A DNA stretch of 42,545 nucleotides from Nostoc sp. UCD121 (GCF_014222285.1 NZ_JACKZS010000042.1:1-42545), one strand, 5' to 3'; numbered from the stretch's first letter, positions 8,101 to 16,099 are shown. Notes: generated by a model from the sequence alone, not told the origin. Numbers and translations: made by a program.

Positions 8101-10062
8101 AAGGCTCTAATCTGGGGTGTAACTTTCTCCCATAATGGTAAATTGATTGCCTCAACTAGTTATGACCATACTATAAAACTCTGGAATCTAGATGGTAGCG
8201 TGTACAAGACGCTTGAAGGACATAAAGATAAAGTCTTAGGTTTGAGTTTCTCACCTGACGACCAAACAATTGTCTCAGGCGATTTCCAGGGCATCATAAA
8301 ATTTTGGAAGCGGGACGGCACTTTATTAAAAACCCTACCAGCATCTCAAGATAGAGTAAATAGTAGCGAAAATAAGGGAGTTTATAGTATCGATTTCTCG
8401 CCAGATGGTAAGACAATTGCTACAGGAAGTCGAGACAGTACACTAAAACTCTGGAAGCCAGATGGCACTTTATTAAAAACGATTAAAGCGCATCAAGATG
8501 GAGTCAATAGTGTGGCTTTCTCCCCCGACGGTACTATGATTGCGACTGGTGGCCGGGACAAAACTGTGAAACTCTGGACATCCAATGGTAAGCTTTTGCA
8601 CACTACAGAAGGCTATGACGACTTTGTTTGGGATGTTGCTTGGTCAAGCGATAGCCAGACAGTTGTGGCGGCGGCTGGTGGTGCTGCTGCGGCTGGTAAC
8701 GACAACAGAGTAAAACTCTGGAATCGAGACGGCACTCCTTTAAAAAATTTTAAAGCACATAAAGATGGAATCAATAGTGTGGCTTTCTCACCCGACGGTA
8801 AGATGATTGCTACAGCTAGTGACGACAAGACTGTAAAGCTTTGGAAGCCTGACGGTACATTACTCACAACTTTATCAGGACATAGCAATGGAGTTTATGC
8901 AGTCAGGTTTTCACCTGACTGTAAAATCCTAGTTTCTGCCAGTGCTGACGGTACGATGAAACTTTGGCAAGTTGGTAATACCAGTTGCTTACGCAACGCC
9001 AAAATTCCTACTTCTCCTAGCGCTGACAGCACAATGAAGATTCAGTATGGTAGTGGTGTGGTAAGTATTCTCAACGGTCATAGCGATCGGGTTAATCAGG
9101 TAGATTTCTCACCTGATGACAAAATAATTGCCTCAGCCAGCCGTGACAAGACAGTGAAACTTTGGAAGCGCGATGGTACTTTAGACAAAACTCTTGAGGG
9201 GCATAGCGATAACGTTAGTTTCTCACCTGATGGTCAGACAATTGCTACCGCTAGTGATGATAACACAGTGGAACTTTGGAACCGTGACGGTAAATTACTG
9301 AGAACCCTTTTTCCAAATAGCGATAAGATATTAGACTTGAATTTCTCACCCAACGGTCAGTTCATCGCTTTGGGTAGTATGGACAACAAAGTAATAATAT
9401 CGCGGCTAGATGGCATCAAACCTCAGATTCTCAACAAGCATCAGGACTGGGTAAGGGCTGTAGCTTGGTCGCCAAACGGTCAGATGCTTGCCTCAGCTAG
9501 TGATGACAACACGGTAAAACTTTGGAAGCAAAACGATAAAGGCGAGTTTCACATCTACAAGACTCTCGCAGGGAAAAACGGGCATAACAGTTGGGTTTTG
9601 AGCGTTAAGTTCTCACCTAGTGGCGATATGATTGCCACTAGTAGTAATGACAAGACGGTGATACTTTGGAAGCAGGATGACAAGGGCGAGTTTCGCTGGT
9701 ACAAAAAGTTGCAGGGGCACACTGATCAGGTTAATAGCGTGAATTTTTCACCTGACGGTAAGATGATTGCAACAGCCAGTGACGATAAGACTGTAAAACT
9801 TTGGACACGCGACGGTCATTTAATGAGAACTCTGACTGGGCACAGCGATCATTTATTAAGCGCGAATTTCTCAGCCGATGGTAAAATTCTGGCTTTGGGC
9901 AGTGCTGATGGGGCTATAATTCTCTGGAATTTGAATGAGCTAAATCATCTCAAGAATCTAGATAGCTTACTGGAGCGTGGTTGTGATTGGCTGTATGACT
10001 ATCTAAAGAATAATCCGAATGTGAGTAAGAGCGATCGCCATCTCTGCGACGATATCAAGTAA
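5137..10062 (+). CDS. Giant STAND NTPase with N-terminal unknown domain, helical repeats, membrane segment and 14 WD40 repeats
   Basis: A 1641-residue multidomain switch protein. Order: residues 1-180, an unrecognised alpha/beta domain (LTLLRCNY, ALMVFGLESV, PFPVMLLVND) that looks like a P-loop fold without Walker A; about 190-480, TPR-like helical repeats; about 500-840, STAND NTPase with Walker A GQSGVGKS (530-537) and Walker B TVLIFDQFEE (603-612); about 849-885, a charged coiled coil; about 887-909, one hydrophobic membrane-spanning helix; about 985-1602, fourteen WD40 repeats, enough for two seven-bladed propellers; and a C-terminal tail with CDWLYDYLKNNP and SDRHLC, seen in other cyanobacterial WD40-STAND proteins. 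Repeat 9 is about three residues short in its first strand and repeat 5 carries a Gly/Ala insert (AAAGGAAAAG). WD40 blades probably sense a ligand and trigger oligomerisation through the NTPase; no recognisable catalytic effector such as TIR, nuclease or protease is present. It probably works with the ATPase upstream. Architecture is sure; function is unknown. Confidence 0.9.
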   Translation: MSNQQEPENLPFDNERSLQTLVRAINLSQGEFSLTLLRCNYAAFRQDIVQRLHQLSPVKIREITLPVSVKTLYTSIGEKLGDEQPSALMVFGLESVKDIDTVLTSANQVREEFRKNFPFPVMLLVNDQVLQKLIRLATDFENWATIIHFAIATADLVQFIKQTAESVFAQVLDAGAGKFLDNSAINLAIGSPHRVELELAQAELQKRGVKLDAELEASLEFVLGRDAVSMEQSRQHYERSLALLQQSSKLEQQGCVLYNLGLWWRTYAVQHLTEQQNACSNAKNYYYKCLEIFEQANRSDLVAKFINALGEVLQKLQHWDELEAVAQKALTLYQTYPDWFRKARAYGFIAEVALSQSAWNKAKQAAEKALSIVASNQSIQSKANLELVLYYHQGWYLFALARALQQLNKVEDALTTLEAAKRETKPQYDPELYIRILERLQSIYYQQCQYLAAFQIKQELIKIEHQYGFRAFIGAAYLIPRHEVINPALVQGENLIKVAQEIAVSGRQQDVNRLMKRMSRTDHKLTVFHGQSGVGKSSILNGGLVPTLQLQSIDARDVLPIVMRVYTDWMAILAKCLADNGTSSNSIEFICESLRKNAERKLTVLIFDQFEEFFFVYTDQSKRQQFYKLLQLCLDIPFVKVILCLREDYLHYLLECDRLLNFRAINNNILDKDIRYYLGNFSSKDAKSVVQSLTEQTHFYLEPELIDQLVEDLSDELGEVRPIELQIVGSQLQTDKITTLEQYLQSGTKEKLVERFLEEVIKDCGSENELCARVVLYLLTDEKGTRPFKTSDNLAEDLKTADIVSEKEKLNLVLEILVGSGLVLNIPEDPANLYQLVHDYLVSFIRQSQQARKLEEQKKEKEQRQHAEAELNRVLKRQRNDAKQQRNFAIAGVTIMSILAVIAVGLGVRAESERQKTEQAETIAISKASEALFASNQRFEALKQAIKAGKKLQATDWGKTDSEIRTQVIAALQQSVYWIVERDRLEGHKALIWGVTFSHNGKLIASTSYDHTIKLWNLDGSVYKTLEGHKDKVLGLSFSPDDQTIVSGDFQGIIKFWKRDGTLLKTLPASQDRVNSSENKGVYSIDFSPDGKTIATGSRDSTLKLWKPDGTLLKTIKAHQDGVNSVAFSPDGTMIATGGRDKTVKLWTSNGKLLHTTEGYDDFVWDVAWSSDSQTVVAAAGGAAAAGNDNRVKLWNRDGTPLKNFKAHKDGINSVAFSPDGKMIATASDDKTVKLWKPDGTLLTTLSGHSNGVYAVRFSPDCKILVSASADGTMKLWQVGNTSCLRNAKIPTSPSADSTMKIQYGSGVVSILNGHSDRVNQVDFSPDDKIIASASRDKTVKLWKRDGTLDKTLEGHSDNVSFSPDGQTIATASDDNTVELWNRDGKLLRTLFPNSDKILDLNFSPNGQFIALGSMDNKVIISRLDGIKPQILNKHQDWVRAVAWSPNGQMLASASDDNTVKLWKQNDKGEFHIYKTLAGKNGHNSWVLSVKFSPSGDMIATSSNDKTVILWKQDDKGEFRWYKKLQGHTDQVNSVNFSPDGKMIATASDDKTVKLWTRDGHLMRTLTGHSDHLLSANFSADGKILALGSADGAIILWNLNELNHLKNLDSLLERGCDWLYDYLKNNPNVSKSDRHLCDDIK

Positions 10063-10114
10063 GAGTTAAGCGTTGGTACTCTCTCAAATTATCTCAGGCG
10101 ATCGCTAAGTTTTT

Positions 10115-10147
10115 AACTGCTTCCCAGTCTCAGACCGGGAATCAGTT
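10115..10147. terminator. Hairpin between convergent STAND and MoaD-like genes
   Basis: An imperfect 33-base palindrome: the arm starting AACTGCTTCCC pairs with the arm ending GGGAATCAGTT, about 14 of 16 positions matching, with a two-base tip. It lies 53 bases after the STAND stop and 55 bases before the MoaD-like stop, so it may end transcripts from both sides. There is no clear T-run, so processing or a dispersed repeat is also possible. Confidence 0.5.
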
Positions 10148-10201
10148 AATTTATCAAAGGTTTATTTGGTAAGTCTCTTACTTTATTTGATGTTCTCTGT
10201 A

Positions 10202-10477
10202 TTAACCACCAGCAACAGCAGGGACAATACTTACTTCATCGCCATCTTTTAGGGCTGTGTTAATACCATCTAAATAGCGGATATCTTCACTATCAACGTA
10301 AAAATTTACAAACCGACGTAGCTTGCCTTCGTCATCGCACAACCGGGATTTAATCCCAGGAAAGCTTTGTTCTAAAGAATCCAACAATTCAGCAATGGTA
10401 CTACCGTTGGATTCTAGGGTAGCTTGATTATTAGTCAAATTCTGAAGAGTCGTAGGAACTAAAACTGTTACAGCCAT
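10202..10477 (-). CDS. MoaD/ThiS-family sulfur-carrier-like protein
   Basis: A 91-residue beta-grasp protein ending in the Gly-Gly needed for C-terminal adenylation and thiocarboxylation (VPAVAGG). The body fits MoaD/ThiS: a starting strand [11 protein letters not shown], a helix [15 protein letters not shown], then [14 protein letters not shown] and [16 protein letters not shown], where [14 protein letters not shown] is the family signature. It is slightly longer than MoaD (about 80). It lies downstream of threonine synthase on the same strand with an 80-base gap, so the two are probably co-transcribed. No molybdopterin or thiamin gene is nearby, so the usual MoaD or ThiS role is not supported by context. 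It could carry sulfur for an amino-acid pathway, as CysO does in Mycobacterium, or modify proteins. Family is firm; the pathway is open. Confidence 0.85.
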   Translation of the reverse strand: MAVTVLVPTTLQNLTNNQATLESNGSTIAELLDSLEQSFPGIKSRLCDDEGKLRRFVNFYVDSEDIRYLDGINTALKDGDEVSIVPAVAGG

Positions 10478-10557
10478 AAAAGTACAAAGTGAAGAGTTAG
10501 GAATACAGTTAAGAGTTAGGAGTCATGAATCAAAAACTCATAACTCCTAACTGCTAA
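10478..10557. repeat. Inverted repeat between thrC and the MoaD-like gene
   Basis: The spacer contains GAGTTAGGAGT (about 10513-10523) and its near complement ACTCCTAACTG (about 10543-10553), a palindrome type also found at 31275-31310. GAGTTAGGA also occurs as a direct repeat here (about 10492 and 10513). It may modulate expression of the downstream gene or be only a dispersed repeat. Confidence 0.6.
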
Positions 10558-11868
10558 CTAAACGAGAACTTGTTGCCATTCCAAGCGATCGAGAGTACGC
10601 GATCGCTCTAGGGCGCGTTCAAAACTATCCAGTTTAGCATCAATAGTCAAGGGTTCACCAACATAGCCTTGGATTGCTTCTTGGGTTTTTAGACCATTGC
10701 CGGTGATGTAAATCACGGTAGTTTCATCTGGATCAATTTTGCCAGCTTCTACCAGTTTTTTCAGCACGGCCACGGTTGTACCACCAGCCGTTTCTGTGAA
10801 GATGCCTTCGGTTTCTGCCAGCAACTTGATGCCATCAATAATTTCTGCATCATTGACTGATTCAATGTTACCACCAGTTTTCTGAGCTAACTCCACAGCA
10901 TAAATACCGTCTGCTGGATTGCCGATCGCTAGGGATTTCGCAATTGTATTTGGTTTAACTGGTTTAATAAAGTCGCGTCCTTCTTTAAAGGCTTGAGCAA
11001 TGGGTGAACAACCTTCTGCTTGAGCGCCACTGAAACGGACTTTCTTATCTTCTACTAAACCAACTTCTATAAATTCTTGGAAACCCTTATAAATTTTTGT
11101 AAATAGCGAACCAGATGCCAAAGGAGCAACAACATGATCGGGTAGCTCCCAGCCTAGTTGTTCAGCAACTTCAAAACCTAGCGTCTTGGAACCTTCAGAG
11201 TAATAGGGGCGCAGATTGATATTGACAAAACCCCAGCCATGTGTATTGGCAACTTCCGAACAGAGGCGGTTTACTTGATCGTAGTTACCCTTGACGGCCA
11301 TTAGCGTTGGACTATATATCAAACTACCGATAATTTTACCGGCTTCTAAATCTGCGGGAATGAAGACACAGCAGTCTAAACCGGCATGAGCTGCGATCGC
11401 AGCTGTAGAATTTGCCAAGTTACCTGTACTAGCGCAAGAAACGGTAGTGAAACCCAACTCTCTGGCCCTTGATAGAGCAACTGATACTACCCGATCCTTA
11501 AAGCTAAGGGTGGGCATATTAACCGCATCATTTTTTATATAAAGCTTATTTAGACCCAGGCGACGGGCAAGACGGTGAGAACGAACCAAGGGAGTCATCC
11601 CCGTTCCCACATCTATAACATTTTCAGTTGCAACAGGCAAAAAGGGACGGTAGCGCCAAATTGAATTGGGCCCGGCTTGAATTGTTTCACGAGTGACAGT
11701 CAGACGGAGAGCATTGTAGTCATACTTGACTTCTAAAGGCCCAAAACATAACTCACAAACATTACTGGCTTTGAGTTCATATTCGGCACCACACTCTTTA
11801 CACTTTAAAGCTTGAAAGTAGGCAGTGCTGGTTTGGGTTTGGGTTTGGGTTTTGATTGCCTGAGTCAT
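10558..11868 (-). CDS. thrC: Threonine synthase
   Basis: PLP enzyme that turns O-phosphohomoserine into threonine, the last step of threonine synthesis. The 436-residue protein has a zinc-ribbon-like N-terminus (Cys23, Cys26, Cys38, Cys41), the PLP Lys124 in LSFKDR, the substrate/PLP segment SCASTGNLANSTAA, and the glycine-rich phosphate site near TETAGGTTVAVL. This is the short thrC type found in cyanobacteria and plants, with the active-site region near residue 120. The first 14 residues include a run of Gln-Thr (QTQTQTQ) produced by a six-base microsatellite (about 11829-11852), a likely variable extension. The ATG at 11868 is the only start before the conserved ribbon. Its product is the substrate of the threonine deaminase encoded at 37182-38702. 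The MoaD-like gene follows it. Confidence 0.95.
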   Translation of the reverse strand: MTQAIKTQTQTQTSTAYFQALKCKECGAEYELKASNVCELCFGPLEVKYDYNALRLTVTRETIQAGPNSIWRYRPFLPVATENVIDVGTGMTPLVRSHRLARRLGLNKLYIKNDAVNMPTLSFKDRVVSVALSRARELGFTTVSCASTGNLANSTAAIAAHAGLDCCVFIPADLEAGKIIGSLIYSPTLMAVKGNYDQVNRLCSEVANTHGWGFVNINLRPYYSEGSKTLGFEVAEQLGWELPDHVVAPLASGSLFTKIYKGFQEFIEVGLVEDKKVRFSGAQAEGCSPIAQAFKEGRDFIKPVKPNTIAKSLAIGNPADGIYAVELAQKTGGNIESVNDAEIIDGIKLLAETEGIFTETAGGTTVAVLKKLVEAGKIDPDETTVIYITGNGLKTQEAIQGYVGEPLTIDAKLDSFERALERSRTLDRLEWQQVLV

Positions 11869-12159
11869 AAACTAGCTTTCCCTGTTTGTCTGTCACTGTC
11901 GCCTGATAGTAACACGAGTAAAAATACCAGTCAAACATACCCGACCTTTTTAGTCGGATATCCTTGGTATTGAAAAAAATAATTACTGTAAAATTTTGAT
12001 ATACGTAATTGTCAAACTTAGTATTTATATTTAGACTTGCTTGGTCTGAAATCAGATAATAGTTTCCGCTACTCAGTGTAAACGCTGGTCATGGATATGA
12101 TTAAATTGCATCACATCCATGATCTATTTGCATTTTATTAAATTAAGATCGCTTTACTT

Positions 12160-12175
12160 AGTGATCGAGATCACT
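12160..12175. promoter_or_regulatory. CRP-like palindromic site
   Basis: AGTGATCGAGATCACT is a near-perfect palindrome with 7-base arms. It has the GTGA-N6-TCAC core of the cAMP receptor protein consensus (TGTGA-N6-TCACA), missing only the outer T and A. It lies about 530 bases before the surface-protein locus and about 290 bases before thrC. Which gene it would serve is not clear. Confidence 0.45.
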
Positions 12176-12590
12176 GACTTAATTTTTTATTTCATTAGAC
12201 CAATAACTACACACGGTATCATGTATGCATAGCAGCAAATATTCAAAAGAGCTTTGATATATAGCTTGTAGGATGCTTTGCTTCTATCTCAAACACTACA
12301 ATTTCTATCTGTGTTGCCAAAATAAAGTTAATTTTTCAGTTTTTATGCGTTCACTCATCGCTAAACAAGTTACTTGTTTATACGGAAGTTTTTTTATTGT
12401 ATAAAAGCTACATTTCTATTTACATCGGAGATTCAGCAGAACACACTAGCAAATTACCTATATTTGCGATTGCTAACCTTGATAATCAACAGTGAGCGTA
12501 AAACAAGCAGGCAATAACTTTTCTGCCTATTGCCTAAATCTAGTAGTTTTTCAGGAGTCACCAATAAATTAACTTTTCATATATGCAGCG

Positions 12591-12647
12591 CCCAAAACCT
12601 TAAGGCTTTGGGCAAGTTATTCGGTAATTCTTTAAGGAATTGCCGAA
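12591..12647 (+). promoter_or_regulatory. Tandem leader hairpins before the surface-protein locus
   Basis: Two hairpins follow each other: CCCAAAACCTTAAGGCTTTGGG region (12591-12612, imperfect stem) and TTCGGTAATTC (12620-12630) with GAATTGCCGAA (12637-12647, one G-T pair). Both have a TTAAGG element at or near the tip. They end 56 bases before the start codon, without a T-run, so they may control mRNA stability or translation rather than terminate transcription. Confidence 0.5.
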
Positions 12648-12703
12648 CTTTATCCTGTCTCAAAACCCAAGATACAAGTTCAGCAAATAAATAAGCTACT
12701 TAC

Positions 12704-15211
12704 ATGGTAAACCGAAAAAAATCTGTCAACAAGCAGCGCCAATGCTATCAATCTCTAGTAGCAACAGCATTATTAACTAGCAGCCTTTTCCAATTTATTG
12801 CACCTGTGCTAGCTGACGGGACAGCTGGTGGTCAATCTATCAGTAACACAGCGACTGCTACCTACGAAGATCCCAATGCGCCAGGGACAACTATAAATGC
12901 CACTTCTAATACTGTAACCGTCACTGTGGCAGAAGTTGCTGGGATCACCGTCACTGCCTCTGGTGTTACAGATAACCCTTCTACCCCTCCCAATACAACA
13001 GTTCAGGTTGGCGATTTACTAACCTACACCTACACCTTAACGAACGTAGGTAACGACCCCACCAAATTCCATATTCCTAACCAAGCAACAACAACCGGGC
13101 CTGGTACAGTTTCTGGTGTACTTCCTACTGATAAAAATGGGGCAATACCAGCTAGTGGCACACTGCAATACAGTACTGACGGTGGTGCAACTTGGACAAA
13201 TGTAACAGCCGGTGGTGTAGATACAGCCTCAATTCCGGTTAGCGGTACTGTGTTGGTGCGTGTGCCAGTGACTGTACAAACTGGCGCTCAATCCGGTGAC
13301 GTAATTAAAGTTACCCTTGGTAATACTCCTGGAGATGCCCAAAACCAACCGCGTAATCCCGATGGTGGTGACGTTTACACTGTAGATAACGCTGATAACG
13401 CAGGTGGTGGGGAAGTTACTGGCGCACCAGTTAACGGTACACGAGAATCTAGTATTACTCAGCAAATTCAAGTGGGTAACACTGTTAAAACCGTTGCTCT
13501 AGCCACAATACTCAAGACTCGGACGGCTTACAGCGCTGGTGATGCCTCCGTACTCAATGATGATTTGCTGACTTATGGTTTAAGCTTGCGAGTTGAGAGC
13601 AATGACGTAACCAATCGGGGGCTAACACCCGCAGCTTTAGCTGGTACAAGTATCAATGTAGATGGTAGTCTTGTTCCTCGCATCTTAGTTTCTGATGCAC
13701 TTCCAGCATCCACAACTCTTAATGGGACTCCAACCGCTCCTTCAGGGTGGATAGTGGTTTATGCTGGCGAAGATCCCGCCACTACAACTGCCGATCAGGC
13801 TCTGTGGAAAACTAACAGTGCTAATGTAACAGGCGGTATAGTCAAACGGGTTGGTTTTATTAACAATCCTAGCTCTATCTCTACAATTGCCACTGGCACA
13901 ACTGTTACAGGCTTTACGGTGCAAGTAAAGACCACTGGAATCGCAGTAACAACACCGACAAATGTTAACAACATCGCTCAAGTGTTCGGTAAAACTGCTG
14001 GCGATCCAAATAGCCCCCTACTCTTCGACGATTCAGGCGATCAAAACCCAGATAACATCAACCCCACTACTGGAGCCTTTCCTACGACAGTAGACTCTGG
14101 CTATTATCCCACTACTCCTGGCAATGTTGACACAGGCAATAACAACCAAGGTGCTAATTCTGTTACAGGAAATGTCAACGTTTATACTGTTTCAGTTGCC
14201 CAGGCAAACTCAGTTTTAAATGGGCCGAATAATGCACCGGATGCCACTGGCCCATCGGGTTTAACCAACGATGACTTCACCAACAAATCTTCCTTTGTTC
14301 CTCCTAACACAGCACCTCTTAGTACACTTGACCCACAATCAGTTGGCTTCACTAATACAATTAAGAACAACGGTACTAGCCCTAACGACATCACAATAGT
14401 TCCAACCGCACCAGCTACAGCTACAGATTTGACCAATGGTACAAAGGTGACTGTTAGCTATAACAGTCAAGCTGCTGTCTATACTTACAGCATCACCAAT
14501 AACGTTGGCACTTTCAACCTAGCAGCCAATAATACACCAATTAAAATCTCTGCTGTTCCTGCTGGTGGCATTGTTAATTATGGTGTAGAAGTTGACTTAC
14601 CACCTGGTACGCAACTATCGACAGATATCGGTAGGGGCTTCCCAGTACCGATCACTGCTTTTATTGACACTGATAATAATGGTGTACCTAATACTGCGGT
14701 TAATGGGGAAGCGTACAATATCTCCATCGATCGCGTCTACACTGGCTTCTTAAAACTGTTGAAAATGTCACGAGTTCTACAAGGAAGTGGCCCAGCAGTG
14801 CAAGGGACTGATGGCACATTCAGTATCACTCCGAAGAACCCTGCACCAGGAAACATTATTGAGTACCAAATTCAATACACAAATATTTCGGATGTTCAAT
14901 CTGGAACTGGTAACGTGATCTTGAATGCTGACAAAGTTGTGATTACTGAAGATGGTACAGCAGGGGGCAACAACTGGGCGCTAGACAACGACAATAACAC
15001 TCAAATTGATACTAGTAACATTGTTGGTTCAGCAAAGGATTCTGGGGCTTCAACTATCCAGTTCTTCAATGGTAATCCAGCTAATAACTCTAGCATCGAC
15101 CAAACCGGAACCACGCTAAACAGTGATGTCACAAAGTATGTAAATACTGCTACTGGACAGATTGCACCTGGTGTTCAAAGAACATTTATCTTCCAACGCA
15201 AGGTTAACTAG
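12704..15211 (+). CDS. Secreted DUF11-repeat surface protein (first gene of locus)
   Basis: An 835-residue exported protein. It has a basic N-terminus and hydrophobic stretch (VATALLTSSLFQFIAPVLA) with probable cleavage after VLA. The mature part is rich in Thr, Asn, Gly, Pro and Val with almost no Cys and few Lys, typical of extracellular beta-sandwich proteins. Several DUF11-type (conserved repeat) Ig-like units are visible: about residues 60-200 (VQVGDLLTYTYTLTNVGND, then LQYSTDGGATWTNV), about 500-700 (GGIVNYGVEVDLPPG) and a C-terminal one (APGNIIEYQIQYTNISD). The protein ends on a beta-strand, RTFIFQRKVN, with no LPXTG, PEP-CTERM or barrel signature. The next three genes encode relatives and a barrel protein. 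Probable role: structural surface protein. Sure about export and family, not about function. Confidence 0.8.
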   Translation: MVNRKKSVNKQRQCYQSLVATALLTSSLFQFIAPVLADGTAGGQSISNTATATYEDPNAPGTTINATSNTVTVTVAEVAGITVTASGVTDNPSTPPNTTVQVGDLLTYTYTLTNVGNDPTKFHIPNQATTTGPGTVSGVLPTDKNGAIPASGTLQYSTDGGATWTNVTAGGVDTASIPVSGTVLVRVPVTVQTGAQSGDVIKVTLGNTPGDAQNQPRNPDGGDVYTVDNADNAGGGEVTGAPVNGTRESSITQQIQVGNTVKTVALATILKTRTAYSAGDASVLNDDLLTYGLSLRVESNDVTNRGLTPAALAGTSINVDGSLVPRILVSDALPASTTLNGTPTAPSGWIVVYAGEDPATTTADQALWKTNSANVTGGIVKRVGFINNPSSISTIATGTTVTGFTVQVKTTGIAVTTPTNVNNIAQVFGKTAGDPNSPLLFDDSGDQNPDNINPTTGAFPTTVDSGYYPTTPGNVDTGNNNQGANSVTGNVNVYTVSVAQANSVLNGPNNAPDATGPSGLTNDDFTNKSSFVPPNTAPLSTLDPQSVGFTNTIKNNGTSPNDITIVPTAPATATDLTNGTKVTVSYNSQAAVYTYSITNNVGTFNLAANNTPIKISAVPAGGIVNYGVEVDLPPGTQLSTDIGRGFPVPITAFIDTDNNGVPNTAVNGEAYNISIDRVYTGFLKLLKMSRVLQGSGPAVQGTDGTFSITPKNPAPGNIIEYQIQYTNISDVQSGTGNVILNADKVVITEDGTAGGNNWALDNDNNTQIDTSNIVGSAKDSGASTIQFFNGNPANNSSIDQTGTTLNSDVTKYVNTATGQIAPGVQRTFIFQRKVN

Positions 15212-15223
15212 ATAGTTTGATTT

Positions 15224-15251
15224 CACCCCTCTTTATTTGCAAAGAGGGGTG
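15224..15251. repeat. Perfect intercistronic hairpin
   Basis: CACCCCTCTTT (15224-15234) and AAAGAGGGGTG (15241-15251) form an 11-bp perfect stem with a 6-base loop, 13 bases after the stop of the first DUF11 gene. No T-run follows, so it may stabilise the upstream mRNA or give partial termination. Confidence 0.75.
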
Positions 15252-15269
15252 TATAGCACATCTGTATTT

Positions 15270-15303
15270 GTAGCTGGTGCTTTAATCCTAAAGTGCCAAC
15301 TAC
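15270..15303. repeat. Second intercistronic palindrome
   Basis: The arms GTAGCTGGTGCTTTA and TAAAGTGCCAACTAC pair with three mismatches or wobbles around ATCC. It resembles a dispersed Nostoc palindrome. It sits between the first and second surface-protein genes and may reduce transcription of the distal genes. Confidence 0.65.
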
Positions 15304-15381
15304 AAAATGATTGTTCCCCAGCGAAAACAGGGAAAGATAAATCAGCAATCGGCATTATGAAAGTTTTTTGAGGTTATTGAT

Positions 15382-15945
15382 ATGAAGCGTTTTTCTTTTG
15401 CAAGTTTAGGAGCGATCGCACTTATTGTTACAGTGCCATTTATCAGCCAAGTGCCAGGAATCGCTTCTCTACGGCATTCTACCAGTGCTGTTGCCCAAAA
15501 TGTCAAAACTCAAGGGCAAATACAATTGCGCTTAGAAGCTGAGAAGCAAGTGATAGCACAGGATCAGCAGGGTAAGCAAAGCAAAACATGGCAACCTTTA
15601 AAAGGTCAAGCTGTGGTGCGACCTGGTGATGTGTTGCGATATACATTAAGTGGCGAAAATAAGAGCGATCGCCCCGTAAAGAATTTGATTCTCAATCAAC
15701 CTATTCCTAAAGGAATGGTATACATACTGAAATCTGCGATCGCCACTAATGAGACTAAAGTAACCTACAGCATTGATGGTGGACGCAGCTTTGTCGAAAA
15801 TCCCACTGTTAAAGTTACTCTTCCTGGCGGGAAAGTGGAAACAAAACCAGCACCAGCGAATGTTTACACTCACATCCGTTTGCAAGTGCCATCAGTTCCG
15901 GCCAAGAAAACGGTTAAAGCTATTTATCAAGTCCAAGTTCGCTGA
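15382..15945 (+). CDS. Small secreted DUF11-type protein
   Basis: A 187-residue exported protein with one DUF11-like domain. The N-terminus has Lys/Arg then a hydrophobic core (FASLGAIALIVTVPFISQV), followed by a probable cleavage near AVAQN (residues about 35-40). The rest is a single Ig-like unit: VVRPGDVLRYTLSGENKSD, VKNLILNQPIPKGMVYI, VTYSIDGGRSF, and a last strand KAIYQVQVR. This is the canonical DUF11 order (PGD, YT, NxS, P-G, YS-DGG). The ATG at 15382 follows GAGG at about 15371-15374. It is 170 bases after the first surface gene and about 150 bases before the third, all on the plus strand. It may be a minor subunit or an adaptor for the larger DUF11 proteins. I cannot tell whether it is periplasmic or on the surface. 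Confidence 0.8.
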   Translation: MKRFSFASLGAIALIVTVPFISQVPGIASLRHSTSAVAQNVKTQGQIQLRLEAEKQVIAQDQQGKQSKTWQPLKGQAVVRPGDVLRYTLSGENKSDRPVKNLILNQPIPKGMVYILKSAIATNETKVTYSIDGGRSFVENPTVKVTLPGGKVETKPAPANVYTHIRLQVPSVPAKKTVKAIYQVQVR

Positions 15946-16099
15946 TTCGTTATGCCTGATATCACCCGCCTGTAGCGACTTTTTGGGGAGTCAAGAGCGA
16001 AAAACAACGTGCTTTATAAGGAGAATCGGAGGGATCTTCGATAGATAAACAAGTGCTTTTATTAACAAAAAAAGTGGCATTCCAGAGGAGATGTGTTCA

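Larger units (their letters stand above)
11869..12703. other. Long divergent regulatory region (thrC / surface-protein locus)
   Basis: 835 bases without a gene, AT-rich. It contains a small hairpin in the thrC leader (CCGAC 11941-11945 and GTCGG 11953-11957), an imperfect palindrome at 12091-12120 (ATGGATATGAT with ATCACATCCAT, one mismatch), a CRP-like palindrome at 12160-12175, and two hairpins in tandem at 12591-12647 just before the surface-protein locus. No open frame looks coding. The size and structure suggest a long regulated 5' leader for the 12704 gene. Confidence 0.55.
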
